Shown here one piece after another: positions 1 to 5,810 of a stretch of DNA of 5,940 nucleotides (the first letter of the stretch is position 1; every line of letters begins with the position of its first letter). The stretch lies in assembly GCA_024405585.1 (NCBI GenBank), contig JAKSOM010000058.1:1-5940 (forward strand). Reading direction: 5' to 3'. The DNA comes from Acidaminococcaceae bacterium. Its GTDB lineage: Bacteria > Bacillota > Negativicutes > Acidaminococcales > Acidaminococcaceae. Under the pieces are notes generated by a model. The model was not told where the DNA came from, made no database searches, and saw only the letters and a program-made list of their open reading frames with translations. A program made the position numbers and the translations under genes.

Positions 1-319
1 GTTTGCAGTGGTGGCCTTTGGCGGTGCGGCAAGAACCGCCTGGGATGCGGTAACCATGGCCAGGGCGGAGGGCCTGAAGGTGGGCCTGGTTCGTCCTATC
101 ACCATTTGGCCTTTTGCTGAAAAACAGATGGTGGAATTGGCCGGCAAGGTTAAGGGCATTCTGGTTCATGAATTGAATTGCGGACAATATGTTGGTGAAG
201 TGGAGCGGGCTGTGAAGGGCAAGGTGCCCGTAATCAGTTACGGCAAATATGACAATGAGCCCGCAACTCCGGCTCAACTTTTGGCAGAGATTAAGAAAGC
301 GATGGGAGGGGTAAAATAA
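1..319 (+). CDS. 2-oxoacid:ferredoxin oxidoreductase, alpha subunit (KorA/VorB type), 3' fragment
   Basis: This is the C-terminal piece of the alpha subunit of a thiamine pyrophosphate-dependent 2-oxoacid:ferredoxin oxidoreductase, a cytoplasmic enzyme that converts a 2-oxoacid plus CoA to acyl-CoA and CO2 while reducing ferredoxin. The frame is open from base 2 to the TAA at 317-319; the true start lies upstream of the window. The visible residues form the transketolase C-terminal-like domain II, with the family signature VGLVRPITIWPF and the following segment VHELNCGQY. The GTG at base 8 lies in the middle of this domain and is not the start. The stop overlaps the ATG of the beta subunit by one base (TAATG), which suggests translational coupling. 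Family enzymes use 2-oxoglutarate, branched-chain 2-oxoacids or pyruvate; the fragment does not settle the substrate, so no symbol is assigned. A small ferredoxin-like delta subunit usually precedes alpha in this family but is outside the window. Confidence 0.9.
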   Translation, partial: FAVVAFGGAARTAWDAVTMARAEGLKVGLVRPITIWPFAEKQMVELAGKVKGILVHELNCGQYVGEVERAVKGKVPVISYGKYDNEPATPAQLLAEIKKAMGGVK

Positions 320-1149
320 TGAGCAGTGAAGCATTGATTGAAAAATATTTCCGTCCCGGTCGCCTGCCCCATATCTGGTGCCCCGGCTGCGGCAACGGCA
401 TTGTTACCGGTTGCATGGTAAGGGCCATTGATCAACTGGGTTTGAACAAGGATGATGTGGCAGTAGTCAGCGGTATCGGCTGCAGCAGCCGTGCCAGCGG
501 TTATCTTGATTTTAATACCGTACATAGCGCCCACGGCAGGGCTTTGCCCGTGGCCACCGGCGTAAAACTTGGCAACCCCAAGCTGAACGTTTTGGTGGTA
601 ACCGGTGACGGCGATTGCACCGCCATCGGCGGCAACCATTTGATTCATGCGGCCCGCCGTAATATTGATCTGACCGTGGTGCTTTTCAACAACAGCATTT
701 ATGGTATGACCGGCGGCCAATACAGCCCCATGACCCCCACCGGCAGCAAGGCTACCACCGCCCCCTATGCCACCATTGAACATGATTTCAACATCGTGGA
801 ATTGGTGAAGGCTGCAGGAGCAACCTTTGTTGCCCGTGGCACCACTTTCCATGCTCAACAGCTGGTGGATTTGATTAAGAAGGGCATTGAGCACAAGGGT
901 TTCAGTTTGATCGAATGCGTATCCGCCTGCCCCACTTCCTTCGGCCGTCAGAACAAGATGGGCAATGCGGACGATATGATTCTCTGGCAAAGGGATCATG
1001 CTGTGATGGCTGCAGCTTGGGACAAACTCACCGAGGAGCAGAAGGCGGGCAAATTCCCCATCGGCGTACTCTATGAGGACAACAGCCGTATCGAATACAC
1101 TGAGGCGTATGACGCATTGATTAAACGGGCACAGGAGGCAGCAAAATGA
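319..1149 (+). CDS. korB: 2-oxoacid:ferredoxin oxidoreductase, beta (TPP-binding) subunit, KorB-like
   Basis: This 276-residue protein is the thiamine pyrophosphate and [4Fe-4S]-binding catalytic subunit. The TPP/Mg motif is seen as GDGD (96-99) followed about 25 residues later by NN (124-125), then the conserved GMTGGQYSPMTPTG (129-142). Four cysteines match the family's cluster ligands: C21 and C24 in CPGCG, C55 in IGCSSR, and C204 in SACPTSFGR. Their spacing agrees with characterised 2-oxoacid:ferredoxin oxidoreductases. The length is usual for stand-alone beta subunits of multi-subunit enzymes. The ATG at 319 overlaps the alpha stop and follows a good ribosome binding site (GGGAGGGG, 304-311). 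The stop overlaps the gamma subunit start by 4 nt (ATGA). The whole reads as an intact member of the 2-oxoglutarate/2-ketoisovalerate branch. Assignment to 2-oxoglutarate (KorB) rather than branched-chain 2-oxoacids is inference from similarity and is not proven. Confidence 0.93.
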   Translation: MSSEALIEKYFRPGRLPHIWCPGCGNGIVTGCMVRAIDQLGLNKDDVAVVSGIGCSSRASGYLDFNTVHSAHGRALPVATGVKLGNPKLNVLVVTGDGDCTAIGGNHLIHAARRNIDLTVVLFNNSIYGMTGGQYSPMTPTGSKATTAPYATIEHDFNIVELVKAAGATFVARGTTFHAQQLVDLIKKGIEHKGFSLIECVSACPTSFGRQNKMGNADDMILWQRDHAVMAAAWDKLTEEQKAGKFPIGVLYEDNSRIEYTEAYDALIKRAQEAAK

Positions 1150-1682
1150 AAACAGAATTGAGATTTTCCGGTACCGGCGGTCAGGGCGTTATCACCGCCG
1201 CCATTATTTTGGCGGAGGCCGCATTGCACAATGACAAGAATGCCGTACAGAGTCAGGCCTACGGGCCTGAGGCCCGTGGCGGTTCCAGCAAGGCGGAGTG
1301 CATTATCAGTGACGGAGCCATTTATTTCAGCAAGGTCACTGCTCCCGATGTGCTTTTGGCTATGAGTCAGGAAGCGGCTGACAAATATAGCAAGGACCTG
1401 AAGGACGATTGCATCGTTATCACGGATAAGCTTTTTGTAACCAATGTTCCTAAAGTTAAGGGGAAGGTATATGAGTTGGACATCACCCGTGCCGCCAAGA
1501 ATGAGTTGGGCAAAGCCCTGTTCAGCAATATCGTGGCTTTGGGTGCTGTGGTGGCCATTACCAAGATTGTCAGTGAAGAGTCCCTGGAGGCGGCTGTTCT
1601 GGCAAGGGTTCCCAAAGGAACGGAGGAGAAGAACAAGAAGGCCCTGGAGATTGGCAAGAAGCTGGCACTTGCGACTTGCTGA
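1146..1682 (+). CDS. korC: 2-oxoacid:ferredoxin oxidoreductase, gamma subunit (KorC-like)
   Basis: This 178-residue protein is the gamma subunit of the same oxidoreductase complex (pyruvate/ketoisovalerate oxidoreductase catalytic-domain family). Signature segments are the N-terminal glycine-rich GTGGQGV (9-15), QAYGPEARGG (37-46), which is highly conserved in the family, and SNIVALGA (127-134). In known complexes this subunit packs on the alpha subunit and contributes to CoA binding and assembly. The start is ATG at 1146, inside the korB stop (ATGA overlap), preceded by AGGAGG at 1133-1138 with 7-nt spacing. The length is typical and no break is visible. The TGA stop at 1680-1682 abuts the start region of hydE, so the four genes appear co-transcribed. 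As with the other subunits, the substrate is unresolved. Confidence 0.92.
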   Translation: MKTELRFSGTGGQGVITAAIILAEAALHNDKNAVQSQAYGPEARGGSSKAECIISDGAIYFSKVTAPDVLLAMSQEAADKYSKDLKDDCIVITDKLFVTNVPKVKGKVYELDITRAAKNELGKALFSNIVALGAVVAITKIVSEESLEAAVLARVPKGTEEKNKKALEIGKKLALATC

Positions 1683-1686
1683 AAAG

Positions 1687-2694
1687 GTGTTGTTTGATTT
1701 TGATGTTGAGCAATTAAAGACATTGCTCACGACAGAGAAATTTGATAATGAATTACGCCGCCAAGCTCTTGCTTTGCGGCGTAAATTTTATGGTAACAGA
1801 ATTTTTGTCCGTGGCTTGATAGAGTTCACCAACCATTGCAAAAACAACTGCTATTACTGCGGCCTGAGGCGGGACAACCGCAATTTGCAGCGGTACCGGC
1901 TGACTAATGAGGAAATTCTGACCTGTTGCCGTGAGGGTTACGGGTTGGGTTTCCGTACTTTTGTGTTGCAGGGGGGCGAGGACCCGTACTTCAGTGATGA
2001 AGTGCTGGTGCCTTTGGTGGCGGCCATCCGTAAGGAGTTTCCGGATGTGGCCATTACCCTGAGCGTAGGGGAGCGGAGCCGGGCCAGCTATCAGGCCCTT
2101 TATGATGCAGGGGCGGACCGTTATTTGCTCAGGCACGAAACGGCGGATGCCAAGCATTACCGGATGCTGCACCCCGCCGACCAGCGGCTGGCCAACAGAA
2201 TCAGGTGTTTGAACGATCTGAAGGAAATCGGTTATACGGTGGGCAGCGGTTTCATGGTGGGGAGCCCGGGCCAGACCACTGCCATGCTGGTGGAGGACCT
2301 GCGGTTTTTGCAGAAGCTGCAGCCGGGGATGATTGGCATCGGTCCCTTTCTCAGCCACAGGGATACTCCTTTTGGAAATGAAAAAAATGGCAATCTGCAA
2401 CTGACTTTGCGATTGATTGCCATTTTGAGGATTATGTTCCCTTGTGCCTTGATTCCTGCCACCACGGCTCTGGCCACCCTGGCTGAAAACGGCCGTGAAC
2501 TGGGGATGGAATACGGAGCCAATGTTTTGATGCCCAACCTTACGCCGGAGTGCCAGCGCAGCAAATATTCACTGTATGACAACAAAGTTACCACCGGCAT
2601 TGAGGCGGCAGGACAACTGGCCGCCTTGAAACAGCGAATGTCCGCCGCCGGTTGGGAGATAGTGGTGGACAGGGGCGATCCGGTTAGTTATTGA
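1687..2694 (+). CDS. hydE: [FeFe] hydrogenase H-cluster radical SAM maturase HydE
   Basis: HydE is a cytoplasmic radical SAM enzyme that acts after HydG, processing its Fe(CO)2(CN)-cysteine product on the way to the di-iron part of the H-cluster of [FeFe] hydrogenase. From the GTG start the protein is 335 residues, against about 348 in Thermotoga maritima. The SAM-cluster motif CxxxCxxC is C51-C55-C58, followed by the HydE hallmark GLRRDN (59-64) and RYRLT. Further hallmarks are QGGEDPY (95-101), LSVGER (125-130), DRYLLRHETA (144-153), GIGPF (217-221) and IPATTA (256-261). The second-cluster cysteines near the C terminus are not conserved; only C289 is present. The start is uncertain because there is no ATG before residue 160. 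GTG 1687 lies 4 nt after the korC stop without a clear ribosome binding site. TTG 1669, giving an N terminus MRLAEKVL and a 14-nt overlap with korC, is a good alternative; TTG 1690 is a weaker one. No hydF, hydG or hydrogenase gene is in the window. Expression is probably by readthrough and translational coupling from korC. Confidence 0.92.
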   Translation: MLFDFDVEQLKTLLTTEKFDNELRRQALALRRKFYGNRIFVRGLIEFTNHCKNNCYYCGLRRDNRNLQRYRLTNEEILTCCREGYGLGFRTFVLQGGEDPYFSDEVLVPLVAAIRKEFPDVAITLSVGERSRASYQALYDAGADRYLLRHETADAKHYRMLHPADQRLANRIRCLNDLKEIGYTVGSGFMVGSPGQTTAMLVEDLRFLQKLQPGMIGIGPFLSHRDTPFGNEKNGNLQLTLRLIAILRIMFPCALIPATTALATLAENGRELGMEYGANVLMPNLTPECQRSKYSLYDNKVTTGIEAAGQLAALKQRMSAAGWEIVVDRGDPVSY

Positions 2695-2719
2695 CGGATG
2701 ACGGATGGAGAGGTTTTTC

Positions 2720-2748
2720 TTGACTATATATCATTTTGATGATATTAT
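2720..2748 (+). promoter_or_regulatory. Sigma-70-type promoter of the toxin-antitoxin pair
   Basis: TTGACT (2720-2725) and TATTAT (2743-2748) are separated by 17 nt, each one mismatch from consensus. The predicted transcription start near 2755 gives a leader of about 20 nt before the antitoxin ATG. A second extended -10-like element, TGCTATAAT (2751-2759), lies just downstream. It would place the start almost on the ribosome binding site, so the upstream pair is preferred. No terminator is visible between hydE and this promoter, so readthrough from the operon is also possible. Confidence 0.7.
2728..2745. promoter_or_regulatory. Inverted repeat, probable operator for toxin-antitoxin autoregulation
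   Basis: ATATCA (2728-2733) and TGATAT (2740-2745) form a perfect 6-bp inverted repeat with a 6-nt spacer, lying between the -35 and -10 elements and touching the -10. Phd/YefM antitoxins, alone or with their toxin, are known to repress their own promoters by binding such short palindromes. The site is seen; its use by this antitoxin is inferred from position. The run is AT-rich, so chance occurrence is possible. Confidence 0.5.
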
Positions 2749-2776
2749 TCTGCTATAATTGTGTAGGAGGGATGAT

Positions 2777-3064
2777 ATGTTTATCAAAGCGTCAACGGCT
2801 CTGAGGAACAATTATTTGGAGATATCCAGATTGGCCCATCAGACAAACGAGCCGATCTATATTACACGTAACGGGGAAGGAGATCTGGTGCTGATGAGTA
2901 TGGAGGCCTTCGAAAAGAGGGAGGAAGAGTTGGAGTTGGAAAAACAGTTGTGGAAGGCGGGCAATTCTTATCTGCACTCCGAAAAAAATTATTCCGTAGA
3001 AGAACTGGATGAGGCAATGTTAAGGGTTGCTGAGGAAGTTGGGCATGTCAAGAAAAAAATTTAA
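2777..3064 (+). CDS. Type II antitoxin, Phd/YefM family
   Basis: This 95-residue protein is a likely antitoxin that binds and neutralises the toxin encoded next to it and represses their shared promoter. The N-terminal half has the Phd/YefM fold signature: KASTALRNNYLEISRLAHQ (4-22), then the beta-strand pair around EPIYITRNGEGDLVLMSMEAFE (25-46). An acidic helical stretch (about 47-60, EKREEELELEKQL) follows, then a charged C-terminal tail of the type that normally wraps the toxin. ATG 2777 is chosen because AGGAGGG (2765-2771) sits 5 nt before it; a TTG at 2759 in frame lies upstream of that site, and an ATG at 2772 is out of frame. The gene overlaps the toxin start by 20 nt, as expected for a coupled antitoxin-first pair. 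Family assignment is secure; activity is inferred. Confidence 0.88.
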   Translation: MFIKASTALRNNYLEISRLAHQTNEPIYITRNGEGDLVLMSMEAFEKREEELELEKQLWKAGNSYLHSEKNYSVEELDEAMLRVAEEVGHVKKKI

Positions 3065-3356
3065 GGTTGTTATTTCCCAGTATGTGTATGATTCCATTTT
3101 GGCGCTTTATAGAGGGATTTGTCATGAAAGTTTGTCAGGTGCGGATCATGTACGCAGGGCATTGATTTCCGGGATGGAATCTCTGCAGGATTTTCCCGAA
3201 AGGTATCCCCGTTACGAGACCGAAGGGCTTAGGGACAGGCAGTTGCGAAAAATGGTTATTTTGAAACGCTACCTGGTGTTCTACGAAGTGGTGGGTGAAG
3301 AAGTCAGAATTTACCATGTGGTTGATGGAAAACGGGATTATGCTCATTTGTTGTAG
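3045..3356 (+). CDS. Type II toxin, RelE/ParE superfamily
   Basis: This 103-residue basic protein fits the RelE/ParE toxin fold: an N-terminal strand KFKVVISQYV (5-14), a helical stretch to about residue 50, the turn LQDFPERYPRYE (47-58), and the C-terminal sheet RKMVILKRYLVFYEV (68-82) followed by VRIYHVVDGKRDY (87-99). RelE members are ribosome-dependent mRNA endonucleases and ParE members inhibit gyrase. The sequence does not decide between them, although the VVDGKRDY ending is ParE/RelE-general. ATG 3045 is preferred, with GAGGAAG (3032-3038) 6 nt upstream; a TTG at 3027 in frame would add six residues. The 20-nt overlap with the antitoxin gene keeps the toxin translationally dependent on it. 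The frame is intact, so the module may be functional. Confidence 0.87.
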   Translation: MSRKKFKVVISQYVYDSILALYRGICHESLSGADHVRRALISGMESLQDFPERYPRYETEGLRDRQLRKMVILKRYLVFYEVVGEEVRIYHVVDGKRDYAHLL

Positions 3357-3393
3357 GATGTTATTACTAAGAAGGTTGGCGTAAGGATGTAAA

Positions 3394-3430
3394 AAAATTT
3401 TCCTGCTGAATTTTTCAGCAGGAAAATTTT
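3394..3430. terminator. Bidirectional intrinsic terminator between convergent genes
   Basis: A perfect 17-bp inverted repeat (arms 3394-3410 and 3414-3430, TTT loop) has a core of CCTGCTGAA/TTCAGCAGG flanked by AAAATTTT. The outer A/T runs give a U tract in either direction. It lies 37 nt after the toxin stop and 2 nt beyond the stop of the minus-strand gene, so it should end both transcripts. Confidence 0.9.
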
Positions 3431-3432
3431 AG

Positions 3433-3960
3433 TTATTGCAATCCGTGCATGTTGAAGCCGTAGGGAAGTTTGAAGGCCTCATCGTTGCCCATCTGCAGGT
3501 ATTTGTAGGCCATTTGGGCAGTGGCCCCAATCATTTTCATGCAGTATTTTTTTCTGTCTTTGCAGTTCCAATCTCCGAAGGGGGCGGAAATGCCTTTGCA
3601 GGTTACGGCCCCGTTGGCTTTGGCGAATTCGTGTACCATGGCGTTGTAGCGGCGGTAATATTTTTCCGCTACATCCATACCCCTTTGCATGGGGTCTTCT
3701 GTTTCCCAGCCCAAACGGCCGTATTTGGCTCCGTTGGCCATAACTGCACCGCTCAGGGCACCGCAGGTTTCGCCGCTGCCACCGATGCCGCCGCCGAAGC
3801 CGATGCACATTTTTACGGTTTCCCGGGGGATATCCAGGGCACCGGCATCAATTAGGGCCAAAAATACGCATTCCGTGCAGTTGTAGCCCGTCTTGAAATT
3901 GTTGATGGCCAGTTCGCTGACCAGCTGGAGCATTTCTTCATAAGTTTTCTTTTCAGACAT
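3433..3960 (-). CDS. C_GCAxxG_C_C family putative redox-active protein
   Basis: This 175-residue protein matches the C_GCAxxG_C_C family, small Cys-rich proteins of anaerobes presumed to be redox-active or metal-binding; the biochemical role is not established. Cysteines are seen at 28 and 31 (YNCTECVF), 52 (KMCIGFGGGIGGSGETC), 66 (CGALSG, the family core), 121 (VTCKGI), 133 (WNCKD) and 140 (KYCMKMIG). The glycine-rich segment 54-63 precedes the core motif. There is no signal peptide or membrane segment, so it should be cytoplasmic. The start is the CAT at 3958-3960 read on the minus strand, with GGGAGGTG (plus 3966-3973) 5 nt upstream. The same frame stays open far upstream across the neighbouring gene, but that extension is antisense shadow. 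It is divergently transcribed from the CoA-disulfide reductase-like gene with a shared promoter region, which suggests a joint role in thiol or sulfur redox chemistry (inference). Confidence 0.9.
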   Translation of the reverse strand: MSEKKTYEEMLQLVSELAINNFKTGYNCTECVFLALIDAGALDIPRETVKMCIGFGGGIGGSGETCGALSGAVMANGAKYGRLGWETEDPMQRGMDVAEKYYRRYNAMVHEFAKANGAVTCKGISAPFGDWNCKDRKKYCMKMIGATAQMAYKYLQMGNDEAFKLPYGFNMHGLQ

Positions 3961-3978
3961 AGTAACACCTCCCAAATA

Positions 3979-3994
3979 TGATATAATTATAGCA
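3979..3994. promoter_or_regulatory. Divergent promoter with overlapping, symmetric -10 elements
   Basis: The palindrome TATAATTATA (3982-3991) supplies a consensus -10 on both strands. Each is extended by a correctly placed TGN: TGATATAAT on plus (3979-3987) and TGCTATAAT on minus (plus coordinates 3986-3994). No good -35 is visible for either direction, which extended -10 promoters tolerate. Predicted starts lie about 30 nt before the plus ATG and about 20 nt before the minus ATG. Polymerase could not occupy both at once, so the two genes would compete or alternate. Confidence 0.65.
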
Positions 3995-4026
3995 TATGAA
4001 GATGTGAAACGAAAGGGGTGGATACA

Positions 4027-5709
4027 ATGAAAAAAGTGGTAATTGTTGGCGGTGTGGCTGCCGGTATGAAGACCGCAGCCAGGTTGCGCCGCCGTGACAA
4101 GGATGTGGAAATAACCGTTTTGGAGCGGGGCCCGGAGGTGAGTTACGGGGCCTGCGGCTTTCCTTATTATATTGGGGATGCGGTAAAGAATTTTGCCGCT
4201 TTCAATAGCGGCCCCCACGGAATGCGGGATCCGGAGTTTTTCCGCAGTGTGAAGGGCGTGAAGGTGTTGACGGGGCATGAGGTGTCGAAGATTGACCGTC
4301 AGGGAAAGATGGTGACGGTGAGGATTCTCTCCAGCGGGGAAGAGTTGTTCTTTCCTTACGACAAGTTGGTGTTGGCCACCGGCTCCACCCCCATCAAACT
4401 GAATGTTCCCGGGGAGGATTTGCCTGGCGTCCACAGTTTCTGGTTCCCCTGGGATGTGTTGAAGGTTAAAGAAGAAGTTACTGAGAATCGGGTAACAGAC
4501 GTGGCCATTGTGGGTGCAGGGCTTATTGGCATGGAATTGGCGGAAAACTTCCGTAGGATTGGTTTGAATGTTCATGTTATCGAATTGCAGGAGCAAATCC
4601 TGCCCCAAATGCTGGACAAGGAACTTTCCGACTGGCTGCTTCTGCAGTTGAAAAATTCCGGCATCAATTTCCATCTTGGTGAAAAAACCCTTGCCATTTT
4701 GGGTAAGGACAGGGTTGAGGCCATCCAAACAGATAAAGCCACCATTCCTGTGCAAATGGTAATTGTGGCTGTGGGGGTGCACCCCAACAGCGAACTGGCC
4801 AAGGAAGCGGGGCTGGAGCTGGGGGTCAGGGATACCATCAGGGTAAACAGTAAACTGCAGACCAGCGATCCGGATATTTTTGCCGCCGGGGATGTGGCGG
4901 AGAATACCAATTTGGTCAATGGGTCCAAATGCTTCGCTCCCATGGGCAGCACCGCCAACAAGCATGGCAGGGTGATTGCGGATTATCTTGTAGGGGATGA
5001 TGTGGAATTCCCCGGTGTGTTGCAGACCGGCATTTGTCAGATAATGAATCTCCAGGCCGGCAGTACGGGGCTGAACCGGCGTACCGCCGCTAAGGATATG
5101 GATGTGGCCAGTGTTACCGTTCCCGGCTTTGACCGGCTTGGCTATATGCCCGGAGCCAACCGGATTATTCTTAAACTTTTTGCAGACAGGAAAACCCACC
5201 TGGTAATCGGGGCCCAGGCGGTTAGTACGGGCGGTGTGGACAAACGCATTGATACCATCGCCATGGCGTTGACCAAGGGTATGACATTGGAGGAATTGAG
5301 CAATATCGATGTTGCCTATGCTCCGCCTTTCAATATGCCCATTGACAACATTGCTACCGCCGCCAATGTGCTGCTCAACAAAATTGAGGGCAGGTTGCGT
5401 GGCATTTCCGCACTCCAATGGCAAAAACTGAAAACCGACCCCGGTTATACATTGGTGGATGTGCGGACTCCGGCGGAATTCAAGGCAAGACGGATTGCTG
5501 GCTGTGCTAATATTGTGAATATTCCTTTGCCGGATATTCGTGAGAAGGCCACAAGTATTTTGACGGACAAGAAACAAAAATATGTTGCCAGTTGCCTTAT
5601 TGATCTCAGAGGTTACGAGGCAGAAGTGATGCTCAGGGCTATGGGATATGATGTCTACAGTTTGGAAGGGGGCATGAGCGCCTGGCCTTATGAGGTGGAG
5701 CAAGGATAG
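4027..5709 (+). CDS. CoA-disulfide reductase-like FAD/NAD(P) oxidoreductase with C-terminal rhodanese domain
   Basis: This 560-residue cytoplasmic flavoprotein belongs to the single-Cys class of pyridine nucleotide-disulfide oxidoreductases. Its relatives reduce CoA disulfide, CoA persulfide or polysulfide with NAD(P)H. Domains in order are FAD binding (VVIVGGVAAG, 4-13); the redox-active cysteine C43 in SYGACGFPYYIG; the LATGS segment (116-120); NAD(P) binding (VAIVGAGLIGMELAE, 159-173); the second FAD motif DIFAAGDV (283-290); and a dimerisation domain of about 330-450 with YAPPF (431-435). Last is a rhodanese domain, about 460-555, with LVDVRTPAEF (476-485). The rhodanese loop keeps C523 and R528, but the usual Gly three residues after the Cys is Asp (D526). 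ATG 4027 is favoured, with AGGGG (4014-4018) 8 nt upstream; GTG 4018 lies within that site. It is probably monocistronic, ending at a strong terminator. The exact substrate is inferred, and NADH oxidase or polysulfide reductase activity is possible. Confidence 0.9.
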   Translation: MKKVVIVGGVAAGMKTAARLRRRDKDVEITVLERGPEVSYGACGFPYYIGDAVKNFAAFNSGPHGMRDPEFFRSVKGVKVLTGHEVSKIDRQGKMVTVRILSSGEELFFPYDKLVLATGSTPIKLNVPGEDLPGVHSFWFPWDVLKVKEEVTENRVTDVAIVGAGLIGMELAENFRRIGLNVHVIELQEQILPQMLDKELSDWLLLQLKNSGINFHLGEKTLAILGKDRVEAIQTDKATIPVQMVIVAVGVHPNSELAKEAGLELGVRDTIRVNSKLQTSDPDIFAAGDVAENTNLVNGSKCFAPMGSTANKHGRVIADYLVGDDVEFPGVLQTGICQIMNLQAGSTGLNRRTAAKDMDVASVTVPGFDRLGYMPGANRIILKLFADRKTHLVIGAQAVSTGGVDKRIDTIAMALTKGMTLEELSNIDVAYAPPFNMPIDNIATAANVLLNKIEGRLRGISALQWQKLKTDPGYTLVDVRTPAEFKARRIAGCANIVNIPLPDIREKATSILTDKKQKYVASCLIDLRGYEAEVMLRAMGYDVYSLEGGMSAWPYEVEQG

Positions 5710-5712
5710 GAA

Positions 5713-5749
5713 AAAAGACGGCTGCCGAATTTTTCGGCAGCCGTCTTTT
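5713..5749 (+). terminator. Intrinsic terminator of the CoA-disulfide reductase-like gene
   Basis: A perfect 17-bp inverted repeat (arms 5713-5729 and 5733-5749, TTT loop) has the GC-rich core GACGGCTGCCGAA and ends in TTTT. It begins 4 nt after the TAG stop. The A tract on the 5' arm makes it potentially active on the other strand too, although no minus-strand gene is seen beyond it. Its loop design matches the terminator at 3394-3430. Confidence 0.92.
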
Positions 5750-5810
5750 CTATAGTTATATTACATAATTTATATCTCCGTGCTGTGGCGATGGATAATA
5801 GTGTAAATAT

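Noticed and set aside
274..999. Long minus-strand open frame opposite korB, and similar ones opposite korC and hydE.
   Set aside because: They are shadows of well-supported plus-strand genes, with low-complexity translations and no upstream ribosome binding sites of note.
1444..1686. Upstream extension of the hydE frame to an ATG at 1444.
   Set aside because: It overlaps korC in another frame, is rich in Arg and Trp, resembles no HydE N terminus, and would give an oversized protein.
2693..2706. Tandem GACGGAT repeat at the hydE stop.
   Set aside because: Only two 7-bp copies; too short to be meaningful, with no mobile-element context.
2751..2759. Extended -10 TGCTATAAT as the main antitoxin promoter.
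   Set aside because: Its start would fall at about 2766, inside the ribosome binding site, and the TTGACT would be 28 nt away. The TTGACT/TATTAT pair with 17-nt spacing fits better, though use of both cannot be excluded.
3961..5703. The minus-strand frame of the C_GCAxxG_C_C gene stays open across almost the whole CoA-disulfide reductase-like gene, which could suggest a 756-residue protein.
   Set aside because: The upstream part lacks family features and is the antisense of a clearly real gene. A strong ribosome binding site and ATG at 3960 define the true start, and its 175-residue length fits the family.
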